A DNA stretch of 64,000 nucleotides from assembly GCF_000163055.2 (NCBI RefSeq), contig NC_022111.1, positions 186,001-250,000 on the forward strand, written 5' to 3'. The translations under genes and the position numbers were made by a program. Source of the DNA: Prevotella sp. oral taxon 299 str. F0039. Lineage in GTDB: Bacteria; Bacteroidota; Bacteroidia; Bacteroidales; Bacteroidaceae. Shown piece after piece: positions 26,041-34,840 of this stretch. Position 1 is the stretch's first letter; each line of letters opens with the position of its first letter. The notes beneath the pieces are model-generated. The model was not told the origin of the DNA and ran no database searches. It was given only the letters and a program-made list of their open reading frames with translations.

Positions 26041-26667
26041 TTGTACGTTGTCAAACAAAAGTGCACAACTGCAAATGTAGTTATTTACTTTGATATCTCA
26101 TTGTTGTATTATTAAAAAATCTTTTATTGATTGAATTTTGCTTTATTATTTCTCGTATTTTTTTTGATTTTTTTCCTTGTCATAAATATACGTCTTTGGG
26201 TGTAAGATTATCCAACTATTCATGAAACCTTCTCTCATTATAATATTTCACCCACCCATCGATAGCCTTTTCCAGTTCAGAGGGGTAGAAATAATGATTT
26301 AGCTTAATTATATTTTTCATTGATCTGTGATATCGTTCTACCTTTCCTTGTGCCTGCAGATGTATGGGATTGCCATAGTTGTGCTTGATATTATATTTCT
26401 TACAGGGATACTTACGACAGAGCTCGGCAATACTATGCACGTAATGGATTCCTTCCATTACAATTAAAACCTTTTGTTCTGAAGTGAAAAATCGTTTAGT
26501 GTTACGACGAATATCCCTTAATAAGGATTCTGAAGAACTTTGATTAGGATTTACTGAATAATTCTTTTTTTGTCATTGTGCAAAATACTTTTTTATTAAT
26601 AATTCTAACTTAAAACCCCAAACTAAATTAGGGGTCAAGTTGTGAACTTTTCTTTGATAATGTACAA
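26041..26667 (-). mobile_element. IS3-like remnant B, internally deleted insertion sequence
   Basis: The ends form imperfect terminal inverted repeats: TTGTACGTTGTCAAACAAAA at 26041 and the related CTTTGATAATGTACAA ending at 26667 (about 26 of 32 positions match). The interior holds a decayed transposase of only about 410 bp. Its left 220 bp is homologous to remnant A in inverted orientation. Confidence 0.75.
26165..26576 (-). pseudogene. Decayed IS3-family transposase (helix-turn-helix joined to integrase C-terminus)
   Basis: Reading from ATG 26576 on the minus strand, the first codons are out of frame with the rest (frameshift). Then comes a helix-turn-helix-like start (RRNTKRFFTSEQKVLIVMEG), directly followed by the rve integrase C-terminal part (NPIHLQAQGKVERYHRSMKN, then YYNERRFHE). 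The catalytic middle is largely deleted. Two in-frame stops (TAG at 26216 and TGA further on) replace the Ser and Gly codons still present in remnant A. It cannot encode an active enzyme. Confidence 0.75.
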
Positions 26668-26740
26668 TGATGAGTTGGTCTTAATTTTTCGTTATAAATG
26701 TTGGCAAGAGAGTTCTAAAACGATGATGGGAAACAAAATA

Positions 26741-26774
26741 AAAGGCAGAGTTTCTATATAGAAATCCTGCCTTT
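26741..26774 (-). terminator. Terminator of the susC-susD operon
   Basis: AAAGGCAG...CTGCCTTT stem (with two internal mismatches) 24 bp after the susD stop; on the minus strand it is followed by TTTTATTTTG. Confidence 0.75.
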
Positions 26775-26797
26775 GCTGTATGAATATTAATTAACTA

Positions 26798-28468
26798 CTA
26801 TTGAGGATAGCCTGGATTTTGAGTTAATTTCTTATTAAGATCTCTTTCTTTTTGTGGGATTGGATAGAGAATATTGTGATCTTCGTAATGACCTGTACGT
26901 ACAACTACTTGCTTAGCGTCAGCATCTTGAGAGTAAAGAATACAAATCTTACCATCATCTCCTGCAACTGCAGAGGGCGAATCAACAAGTTTATAGCGCA
27001 AGCCAAGAATAGGGGCGTTAAGCACTTGTTTAGCAATTCCCCAACGACGAATGTGCCATTGACGTTGACCACCTTCTAAAGCAAATTCCACACGCCATTC
27101 GTTTTGAATACGTTCACGTAGATCTTTTTGTGTTGCGCAATAGGTTGGACTTGCCGAATTGGTGTTTTGTAGCTCTGGCATACCCACTCTTTTGCGAACA
27201 AGATTAACCGCATCGAAGGCAGATTGACTAAGACCATTTAGCTCGTTTTCTGCTTCTGCATAAGTAAGAAGAACCTCTGCATAGCGCAAAATCTTATAAT
27301 CAGAATCCATATGCCAACCATCTGTCCGTGGATCTATTGTAGGATCGAGCCACTTTTGTTGGTTATATCCAGTTGCAGTAGCGTCTCCGTGTGTGCCAAT
27401 ACCTGTTGGGTGACAAGATTTCAAAGGTGCAGTTCTAAGAGTTTTGCCATACATAGTTTCCCCATCGTGTAGCACAGTTACTTCCAAACGTGGGTCTCTT
27501 TTAGCAAATGGATTTGTTGGATCGTAGATAGTAGACTTGCTGATAGGTGCTCCGTTGATATCTTCAAAAGCGTCAACAAGGCTTTGTGTAGGGTTGATAC
27601 CACCCCATCCCTGAGTTGGAAATGCTTCCCAACCAATGAGATACCAGTCTGATTTGTTGGCTAGGAATTGACGTTTAAGAATGGTTTCTTTACAATTTGC
27701 ATCGGTTGCACTCCAGAATAACTCCTTATAACGACCAGTGTTGCCAGAATCCCACAATTCATATACGCCTAAATCCATCACTGCTTTAGCGGCATCTCTT
27801 GCCACTTTCCAGTCGTTTTGACTAAGAGCTGCACGAGCTTTCATTGCCAATGCACCTCCTTTAGTGATGCGAGCATCATCTGCACCGCTCCATTCTTTAG
27901 GAAGATTAGCCGCAGCAAAGTCGAAATCTTCAAGAATATGCTTGTACACTTCAGCTTTAGGTGTGCGTGTAATGTTCTCTTGGTCGCTTAGTTTTAGTGG
28001 CGAATCGGTATAGGGAACATCACCAAACTGTCTGATAAGTTGAAAGTATTGATAAGCTCTAAAGAATCTTGCTTGTGCCAAGATAGTATTCTTTTGGGCA
28101 TCAGTCATACTGGTTATATTAGGTGTGTTAAGAATAATAATGTTCGCATTGCGTATCGTTTCATAATTACTCTTCCAGCTAAAGTCTTGTGGGTCATACA
28201 CACCTTTTGCCAAATTACCTTCAGCCCATTTAATACCATGTACGGCATCATCAGAGTTTATAGCTTCATCAGTAAGACCAACTATACCCTCACTATCCCA
28301 TTCTGGGGCGCAAGTATATAGTTTGTTCACTGCTTTAGTGGCATCGTCGTTGTTCTGCCAACCATTTTTTGAAGCAATTTCGTCAATTGGAAATCTGTCT
28401 AAATCAGCGCAAGAAAATAAACTTGTGCCAATAAATGCAGCTATAATATATAAAGATGTCTTTTTCAT
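26798..28468 (-). CDS. RagB/SusD family nutrient-uptake lipoprotein
   Basis: The 556-residue protein has a lipoprotein signal with Cys in SLFSCADLDR (about residue 20), the SusD start PIDEIASKNGW, a helical TPR-rich core and the typical ending (YPIPQKERDLNKKLTQNPGY). It is exposed on the cell surface and caps the SusC channel, binding glycan or peptide ligands. It follows the SusC gene after 13 bp on the same strand. No neighbouring glycoside hydrolase or sensor is present, so the ligand cannot be predicted. Confidence 0.95.
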   Translation of the reverse strand: MKKTSLYIIAAFIGTSLFSCADLDRFPIDEIASKNGWQNNDDATKAVNKLYTCAPEWDSEGIVGLTDEAINSDDAVHGIKWAEGNLAKGVYDPQDFSWKSNYETIRNANIIILNTPNITSMTDAQKNTILAQARFFRAYQYFQLIRQFGDVPYTDSPLKLSDQENITRTPKAEVYKHILEDFDFAAANLPKEWSGADDARITKGGALAMKARAALSQNDWKVARDAAKAVMDLGVYELWDSGNTGRYKELFWSATDANCKETILKRQFLANKSDWYLIGWEAFPTQGWGGINPTQSLVDAFEDINGAPISKSTIYDPTNPFAKRDPRLEVTVLHDGETMYGKTLRTAPLKSCHPTGIGTHGDATATGYNQQKWLDPTIDPRTDGWHMDSDYKILRYAEVLLTYAEAENELNGLSQSAFDAVNLVRKRVGMPELQNTNSASPTYCATQKDLRERIQNEWRVEFALEGGQRQWHIRRWGIAKQVLNAPILGLRYKLVDSPSAVAGDDGKICILYSQDADAKQVVVRTGHYEDHNILYPIPQKERDLNKKLTQNPGYPQ

Positions 28469-28481
28469 AACGTTGAGAATG

Positions 28482-31400
28482 TTAGAATGTTACTTTTAAT
28501 CCTAATGTCACTTTCTTGATGTTTGAGTAGAAGTTACCACGTGTATCAGATGGAGATTCTGGGTCGATACCATCTAAATGGTCGAAAGTAAGTAGGTTTT
28601 CTCCTGATAGATACACTTTAACTCTTTCAATACCGAGCTTCTTTGTTACGGCTTGAGGTATGTTATAGCCTAATGTAATGTTCTTTAAACGAACGTAAGA
28701 AGCATCTTGAAGCCAGAAAGAAGATGTAGCAAAGTTTGTTTGAGAGTTACGAGTTACACGTGGATAGGTGGCATTGTGGTGAGTAGGAGTCCATCTGTCG
28801 AGGTGGCGTTTCAACACTTTTCCACTGTTAAAGAACGAATAAGCAGATTCCATTATGTAGTAAGCATCAACGTCGAAGGCTCCTTGCCATAGCATAGACA
28901 TATCAAAATCTTTATAGAAGAGCGAGATATTAAGACCTGTAGTCCAGCTTGGGAAGTTCTTTCCGATAACTTGTCGGTCTGCAGCTGTTATATTATTGTC
29001 TCCTTCAGTCAAGTTTTTATATCTGATATCTCCAAGCTGTTCGCCGCCAGTTCGTTTAGGTCCGGCTGCAAGTTCTTCTTTAGTATTGAAGAAACCATCA
29101 GCAACATAGCCATAGAAAGAACCAATAGCATAACCTTCTTTGAACCAATATTTGTCATTATCTGGGTCGGGTCCGTCTGTACCTTTCAAGTTTGTGATCT
29201 TATTTTTCACATAAGAAAGATTCAAATTAACCGAATAACGGAAGTCTTTTCCAATCTTATTATTGTGATAAACATTAAGGTCAAAACCAGTGTTTTCAAC
29301 GCTACCTGCATTTTGATAAGGTGCCTCTACACCGAGAACTCCTTGAATTGGAAGACGAAGAAGCATGTCGTTCGTACGTTTCTTGTATAGGTCTAGCTCA
29401 AAACCAACCTTGTTTTGCAAGAAACCAGCTTCGATACCAAGTTCGTAGTTGGTTACAGTTGCCCAAGTAAGATTATCGTTTACATAGCGAGATTCAAACA
29501 TACTTGTTGTTAGTGTATTACCAATTACAGATGTTCCGTATGCGAAAGTGCTTACAGTTGGATAAACATCGTCTTCTTTAAGCTCAACATTACCAGTCTT
29601 ACCCCAACCAAGTCTGAGCTTAAGATTACTAATCCAGTCTACTTTATCTTTAATAAAAGACTCCTCAGAAGCTCTCCATGCTAATGAAACTGCAGGGAAA
29701 TAACCCCATCTGTGTTCTTTCTTAAATACAGAAGAACCATCTGAACGCAAGTTAAACTCGAAGAGGTACTTATCGTCATAGTCGTATTGTAGACGACCGA
29801 AGTATGAACATTGAATCTTATCCAATCCATTATCTTCGTTCTTTTGACTCTTAGAATCAAGCGCATCTAATGCCTCTTGCAAATCATTAGAGCCACCACC
29901 TTTGCGACTTGTCTTTGTATATCGATAGGTATAATCCACCTTTTCATATCCAAGAAGGGCATTCACGGTGTGGTGTCTTGCAAAAGTTTTGAGATAGTTG
30001 GCAAGGAATTGAGTTGTATACCAGTTCCAATTATAATAGTTGTGTTGTCCTTCTCTATCACCAGTGTTGGCAATATTGTTTCCACTTCCATATTCATAGT
30101 GAGCCTTAAAGCGTCTATAATCCTGCGCATCATGGCGTATGTTGTAGAGAGCCTTTAAGCTTAAACCTGAAATAGGACGTATTTCTGCATAAGCAGAGCC
30201 AAAGAACTGACTATTATAAATAGTGGTCTTACCTGTTGCATAACCTTGAACTGCAACGGGGTTGTTCATACTATTATAATTAAAAGTACCATCTTCGTTG
30301 TATATTTTGTAGGTTGGAGGGATACGATTCACATAATGCATCAATGAAGCAGAGCCTTCGTAGTTGTCGTTTGTGATGTCTCTGTAAGCCGAAGCGTTAA
30401 GACCTATCGACAACCATTTGCTTACTTTTGAATCGATATTCATTCTTCCATTGAAACGTTTGTAGTTTCTTGCTCGGGTTAAACCATCTTGATAGACGTA
30501 ACCAACAGATCCCATGTAAGATGTATTCTGTGAACCTCCAGACAAAGAGACGTTGTGTTGAGTTTCTATTGCCGACTTCTTAAATACCTCTTTATACCAA
30601 TCTGTATTCGGATGTCCTATTGGATCACTTCCATCTCTATACTTTTGAATGTCTTCATCGCTAAAAGGTTGAGCTGCATTAGGGTTCTCATTCTTTGTAG
30701 CTTCGTTGAAAAGCATAGCATAATCGGCTGCTCCTAAGAAATTAAGGTGAGCTGTTGGACTTGTTGAAGAAACCATACCAGAATAGTCAATACGTGCTTT
30801 TTGATTGTTTTGACCTTTCTTTGTGGTGATAACAATAACACCATTCGCAGCCTGAACACCATAGATTGCAGCCGAAGCAGCATCTTTTAAGACAGAGATA
30901 GACTCGATGTCTTGTGGGTCGATGTTATTCATTGAACCAGGAACTCCGTCGACAATGGTTAGAGGAGCAGCTGCATTGATAGAGTTTTTACCACGAATTG
31001 TGAGGCTACCTGTTTGCGAACCAGGTTCTCCAGAACGTTGAATTGCAGTTACACCAGCCATAGTTCCAGCCAAAGCAGCAGAGACACTTGATACAGGGCG
31101 ACTTTCTAATTTCTCTGAATTGATTGATGCAACAGAACCTGTTAGGTTGGCTTTCTTTTGCACACCATAACCAATTACAACCACTTCGTTGAGCGATTGT
31201 TGGTCTTCTCGTAAGATAATGTCGTAAGTTGTTTGATTTCCTTTAACTTTAAAGGCTTGAGGAGAGTATCCGATGTACACCACTTTGATAGTTGTACCCG
31301 GTGCTACTGAAATAGAGAAACGGCCGTTTACGTCGGTAATCGCACCAGTTTTATCTCCATTTAGTTCACTGATCGAAGCACCAATAATAGGCATTCCGTT

Positions 31401-31574
31401 CTCATCTTTAACCGTTCCCGAAATGGTTTGGGTTTGTTTCTGCTCATTGCTAACACTATTTTTGTTAAGCGATGCAAATGAGTTGATGGGCGCAAAGGCT
31501 AATAACCCTGCAGTTAAGGCTATTAAGCGTGCACTGCTTTGATGCGGGATAGTCCGCTTTTGTCTAGGTTCCAT
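28482..31574 (-). CDS. SusC/RagA family TonB-linked outer-membrane transporter
   Basis: The 1,030-residue protein has a signal peptide (about residues 1-34) and a CarboxypepD_reg-like domain (ISGTVKDENGMPIIGASISE). The TonB box/plug region is LNEVVVIGYGVQKK, followed by SINAAAPLTIVDGVPGS and VLKDAASAAIYG, with a 22-strand barrel ending in KKVTLGLKVTF. It imports large ligands with its SusD partner, using TonB energy. The first gene of the pair; no ECF sigma/anti-sigma or hybrid two-component regulator is adjacent. Confidence 0.95.
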   Translation of the reverse strand: MEPRQKRTIPHQSSARLIALTAGLLAFAPINSFASLNKNSVSNEQKQTQTISGTVKDENGMPIIGASISELNGDKTGAITDVNGRFSISVAPGTTIKVVYIGYSPQAFKVKGNQTTYDIILREDQQSLNEVVVIGYGVQKKANLTGSVASINSEKLESRPVSSVSAALAGTMAGVTAIQRSGEPGSQTGSLTIRGKNSINAAAPLTIVDGVPGSMNNIDPQDIESISVLKDAASAAIYGVQAANGVIVITTKKGQNNQKARIDYSGMVSSTSPTAHLNFLGAADYAMLFNEATKNENPNAAQPFSDEDIQKYRDGSDPIGHPNTDWYKEVFKKSAIETQHNVSLSGGSQNTSYMGSVGYVYQDGLTRARNYKRFNGRMNIDSKVSKWLSIGLNASAYRDITNDNYEGSASLMHYVNRIPPTYKIYNEDGTFNYNSMNNPVAVQGYATGKTTIYNSQFFGSAYAEIRPISGLSLKALYNIRHDAQDYRRFKAHYEYGSGNNIANTGDREGQHNYYNWNWYTTQFLANYLKTFARHHTVNALLGYEKVDYTYRYTKTSRKGGGSNDLQEALDALDSKSQKNEDNGLDKIQCSYFGRLQYDYDDKYLFEFNLRSDGSSVFKKEHRWGYFPAVSLAWRASEESFIKDKVDWISNLKLRLGWGKTGNVELKEDDVYPTVSTFAYGTSVIGNTLTTSMFESRYVNDNLTWATVTNYELGIEAGFLQNKVGFELDLYKKRTNDMLLRLPIQGVLGVEAPYQNAGSVENTGFDLNVYHNNKIGKDFRYSVNLNLSYVKNKITNLKGTDGPDPDNDKYWFKEGYAIGSFYGYVADGFFNTKEELAAGPKRTGGEQLGDIRYKNLTEGDNNITAADRQVIGKNFPSWTTGLNISLFYKDFDMSMLWQGAFDVDAYYIMESAYSFFNSGKVLKRHLDRWTPTHHNATYPRVTRNSQTNFATSSFWLQDASYVRLKNITLGYNIPQAVTKKLGIERVKVYLSGENLLTFDHLDGIDPESPSDTRGNFYSNIKKVTLGLKVTF

Positions 31575-32009
31575 AATTCAATGAGTTTGTATAGATTGTA
31601 AAAAATATTAGCAAAAGGTTTTTAATGTTTATTTTTTTATTTGTAATCTTAGGCTGTGAAGATAGTGAAAGAATTGAATTTGTAAATAAATTTCGTCTGT
31701 TTTTCTTCCGTTTTAACAATAATAATATTTTAATTTGTCTTTTTTACATTGTGTGCGTAGCGCAATTCTTGGATAAGGTGTAAACTTATAAAAAGTAAAA
31801 GAATTATTTTTGTCTATTAATAACATTGATATTGCACTGCAATTGCAGTGCTTTTAGGGTATAATATCAATGCTTTTGTATGGAAAACGGAAACGAGTTC
31901 TCAACTCATTGCAAATCAATGGGGTAGAGAACTCGTTGAAATAAATGTTTATCTTCATCGAAGCGACGAAGCATCAACATTAATAATATGGTTGATAAAC
32001 GTTTTGATT
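31575..32009. other. Intergenic region upstream of susC with nested inverted repeats
   Basis: The part nearest susC is very AT-rich. At 31824-31872 a 10-bp inverted repeat (CATTGATATT and complement 31863-31872) encloses the perfect 18-bp palindrome GCACTGCAATTGCAGTGC (31834-31851). At 31892-31902 and 31927-31937 there is another perfect 11-bp inverted repeat (AACGAGTTCTC). Minus-orientation 22-bp repeat units sit at 31846 and 31868. No convincing gene; a -7 box for susC could not be placed. Confidence 0.6.
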
Positions 32010-32897
32010 TTAGTCGATAAAACGCTTAGTGATGTTGTGATATTCGTCTATTCGACGGTCACGAAGGAAGGGCCACCAGCGTCTAACCTGCTCACTTCTT
32101 TGTAAATCGACTTCAACAATGGTGCATTCTTCTTCTGTTTCAGATGCACGATAAATAAATTCGCCTTGCGATCCCGCAACAAATGAGCTTCCCCAGAAGG
32201 TAATTCCTTGTGTTTGTTGTGATGGATCGGGTTCGAATCCTACACGATTTACTGCGATAACAGGCAATCCATTAGCCACAGCATGACCTCTTTGAACTGT
32301 TGTCCATGCCTCTCTCTGGCGTTGTTTCTCTTCTTCTGCATCGCTACTTTCATAACCAATAGCAGTGGGGTAGATTAATAATTCGGCTCCATTCAATGCC
32401 ATTAAGCGTGCAGCTTCAGGGTACCATTGATCCCAACACACTAAAATTCCGAGCTTACCCAATGATGTTTGGATTGGAGCAAAGCCCAAATCGCCAGGTG
32501 TAAAGTAGAACTTTTCATAGTAAGCAGGGTCGTCTGGAATATGCATCTTGCGGTATTTGCCAGCAATACTACCATCTTTTTCAATCACAACAGCAGTGTT
32601 ATGATATAGTCCTGCCGCTCTTTTCTCGAATAATGAGGTTACAATCACGACATTATTTGCTGCTGCAATCTCGCTAAAAAAAGCGGTAGAAGGACCAGGA
32701 ATGGGTTCTGCTAAATCGAAGTTGTCTACAGTTTCAAGCTGACAAAAATAAAGACTATTATGCAATTCTTGTAGAACAATGAGCTGAGCACCTTGCTTTG
32801 CAAGTTGTTCGATGCCCTTTTTCAAGCGTTGCATGTTGTCGTTTATATCGTTAGTGTTGTGTTGTTGAATGAAACCAACCTTTATTTTATTTTGCAT
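32010..32897 (-). CDS. aguB: N-carbamoylputrescine amidase
   Basis: I use ATG 32897 (MQNKIKVGFIQQH), 295 residues; the longer open frame overlaps aguA. It belongs to the nitrilase superfamily, with catalytic triad Glu in VLQELHNSLYF, Lys in GKYRKMHIPDD and Cys in ILVCWDQWYPE. It hydrolyses N-carbamoylputrescine to putrescine, CO2 and ammonia, the last step from agmatine. It lies 26 bp downstream of agmatine deiminase on the same strand, confirming the pathway. Confidence 0.95.
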   Translation of the reverse strand: MQNKIKVGFIQQHNTNDINDNMQRLKKGIEQLAKQGAQLIVLQELHNSLYFCQLETVDNFDLAEPIPGPSTAFFSEIAAANNVVIVTSLFEKRAAGLYHNTAVVIEKDGSIAGKYRKMHIPDDPAYYEKFYFTPGDLGFAPIQTSLGKLGILVCWDQWYPEAARLMALNGAELLIYPTAIGYESSDAEEEKQRQREAWTTVQRGHAVANGLPVIAVNRVGFEPDPSQQTQGITFWGSSFVAGSQGEFIYRASETEEECTIVEVDLQRSEQVRRWWPFLRDRRIDEYHNITKRFID

Positions 32898-32923
32898 TAT
32901 CGTTGTTTTTAGGATGTTATTGA

Positions 32924-33997
32924 TTAGAGAATACCTTCTGCTTCTTGTGGAATCTGCATCGTTAGGCAATGCAATGAGCCATGTTGCTCGATGACAATTT
33001 GAGCGTCTATACTAATAATTTCTCTGTCAGGAAACGCCTCTTGCAACACTTCTGCAGCCTTTTTGTCGTTCTCTGGCTGATTATATGTAGGCAAAATAAC
33101 GGCATTGTTGATGATGAGGAAATTGGCATAGGTAGCAGGAAGACGTTGGTTTTCGTCGTTGTAGATAGCCTTTGTCATTGGTAACTCAAGCAAACGATAA
33201 GGTTTATTGTCGAGTGTTTTAAGTGCAAAAAGTTGTTCTTTAAGAGCCTTAAAGTCGTTGTATTGCTCATCGTTTGTATCTTCACAACCCACGTAAACAA
33301 TGGTGTTGTTAGGCGCAATGCGCACAATTGTGTCGATATGTCCATCGGTGTCGTCGCCAATTAGTTCGCCATGGTCTAACCAAACCACACGTTTTGCATT
33401 GAAAAAGTGAATGAGTTGTTCTTCAATCTCTTGCTTAGTAAGAGGCTGATTGCGGTTAGGTGCCAACAAACAAGTGCTTGTTGTAAAGATAGTTCCTTCG
33501 CCATCGCTTTCAATAGAACCGCCTTCTAAAACAAAATGATTGCAGTCTTGCCACTTACCTTTTATAATATTGCTGTCGCAAAGATATTGATTGATAGCGT
33601 TATCATATTGCGATTCGAACTTCTTTCCCCAGCCATTGAACTGAAAATCCATGTAAACAGGTTGGACAGAACCATCGTTTTGCTCTTCAAGAAGGGTGAT
33701 AAAGCCATGATCTCGTGCCCAAGTGTCGTTTGTTTTACATTCAACTACCGTTACGTTCTGCATCAATTGTGGGCCTAACTCATCGTTAAGCATTTGCAAA
33801 ACCTCTTCTTTCTGCTGAGCAACAACCAGCACTTTCTCGTATTTTGCAATGGCTTTAGCCAACGAAAGCAATGTTTTGTTAATCTCATTGAGGTATGGAC
33901 GCCAGTCGGTTTCAGCGTGTGCCCATGTCAACATCACACCTTTTTGAGGATACCATTCAGCAGGTAACACTCTATTTTGTTGTTCGTTCTGTATCAT
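32924..33997 (-). CDS. aguA: Agmatine deiminase
   Basis: This 357-residue protein starts at ATG 33997; a TTG three codons earlier falls inside the promoter box and is rejected. It belongs to the guanidino-group-modifying superfamily: DTWARDHGF, VLEGGSIESDGEGT, DTDGHIDT with the catalytic His, and the nucleophilic Cys near the C-terminus in HGSLHCLTMQ. It converts agmatine to N-carbamoylputrescine. It forms an operon with aguB for polyamine synthesis. Confidence 0.95.
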   Translation of the reverse strand: MIQNEQQNRVLPAEWYPQKGVMLTWAHAETDWRPYLNEINKTLLSLAKAIAKYEKVLVVAQQKEEVLQMLNDELGPQLMQNVTVVECKTNDTWARDHGFITLLEEQNDGSVQPVYMDFQFNGWGKKFESQYDNAINQYLCDSNIIKGKWQDCNHFVLEGGSIESDGEGTIFTTSTCLLAPNRNQPLTKQEIEEQLIHFFNAKRVVWLDHGELIGDDTDGHIDTIVRIAPNNTIVYVGCEDTNDEQYNDFKALKEQLFALKTLDNKPYRLLELPMTKAIYNDENQRLPATYANFLIINNAVILPTYNQPENDKKAAEVLQEAFPDREIISIDAQIVIEQHGSLHCLTMQIPQEAEGIL

Positions 33998-34003
33998 TTG
34001 GTG

Positions 34004-34011
34004 CAAAGTTA
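34004..34011 (-). promoter_or_regulatory. -7 box of the aguA-aguB operon
   Basis: TAACTTTG on the minus strand, only 6 bp before ATG 33997: a nearly leaderless transcript. Confidence 0.65.
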
Positions 34012-34085
34012 TACATAATAATGATAGGAAATAGAAAAATAAAGAATAAATTTATTCATTTAATAAATAGGTGAAAAAAAACTAC

Positions 34086-34093
34086 TAACTTTG
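34086..34093 (+). promoter_or_regulatory. -7 box of the FetAB-like operon
   Basis: TAACTTTG matching TAnnTTTG, 26 bp before ATG 34120 and back to back with the aguA promoter. Confidence 0.6.
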
Positions 34094-34119
34094 TAACTCT
34101 AGAGTAAAAGAATATCAGA

Positions 34120-34740
34120 ATGAAGCTAGAATTAAAAGATATACCTTTCGAAACCATAGACTCTACGTCCTCGTTTAGCTTGTCTTTCACCGTAGAAGAA
34201 CAAGAATTGGTGAGCATCTACACCACCAATGCCAGTGAAATGGGGTGCTTGTTTGATTATATTTTGGGCTTTAAGCCTTATAAATCGGGGTATATCAGTA
34301 TAGATGGAGCCGTTGTTGATAGCCAGTCTGCAGCCTATTTTCGGCAGAACTTAGCTTTTATTCCAACCCATTTTTGCGAGTATAAAGAGAGTGTTATAGA
34401 CCTTTTTCAATTGCATTTAAAAGCAAACGACAACAAAGAAGCTCATTGTAAAGAGCAATTGAAATATCTTTTGAAAGAAATAGGCATAGATAAAGAAATC
34501 CTAAAACAAAAATATTGCAGTTTAACTCCATTCGAACAGCAAGTAATACTCTTATGCTTTTCGATTATTTCGCCCAAAGATTTAGTGCTAATAGATCATC
34601 TCTGGTGTGACGAGGAGGGTGAAGAACAAACCATTCTTCAATATCTTTTAAATAAAATAAGAGAGCAGGGAAGTGGCATTTTAGCTGTAACAAGCAACGA
34701 AACGATTGCCAACAACGGAACAAAACGAATCAATTTATAA
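34120..34740 (+). CDS. Degenerate ABC transporter ATPase-like protein (FetA-like)
   Basis: This 206-residue protein aligns by pattern with ABC ATPases: strand-loop at residues 28-45, SGYISIDGAVVDS, then LTPFEQQVILLCFSIISPKDLVLIDH. The catalytic motifs are lost: the Walker A site reads TTNASEMGCL without the GK(S/T), the signature LSGGQ is LTPFEQQ, Walker B lacks the catalytic Glu (LVLIDHLW) and the switch His appears as Asn (AVTSNE). It is therefore probably a pseudo-ATPase or a regulatory partner. It stands 100 bp upstream of a FetB-like permease. Confidence 0.65.
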   Translation: MKLELKDIPFETIDSTSSFSLSFTVEEQELVSIYTTNASEMGCLFDYILGFKPYKSGYISIDGAVVDSQSAAYFRQNLAFIPTHFCEYKESVIDLFQLHLKANDNKEAHCKEQLKYLLKEIGIDKEILKQKYCSLTPFEQQVILLCFSIISPKDLVLIDHLWCDEEGEEQTILQYLLNKIREQGSGILAVTSNETIANNGTKRINL

Positions 34741-34840
34741 ATAATTGAGCATTGAAGTAGATTGAAAAGAACGATATAACAGAATTAAAACGATAGGCTC
34801 TTAGGGCATATCTAAAGTAAAATAAGAACATAATAAATAT

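Noticed and set aside
25875-26066. 63-codon minus-strand frame before the barrel gene
   Set aside because: It starts inside the IS terminal repeat and shows no family features; probably chance.
31848-32105. 85-codon plus-strand frame
   Set aside because: It runs through the inverted repeats and into the 3' end of aguB on the other strand.
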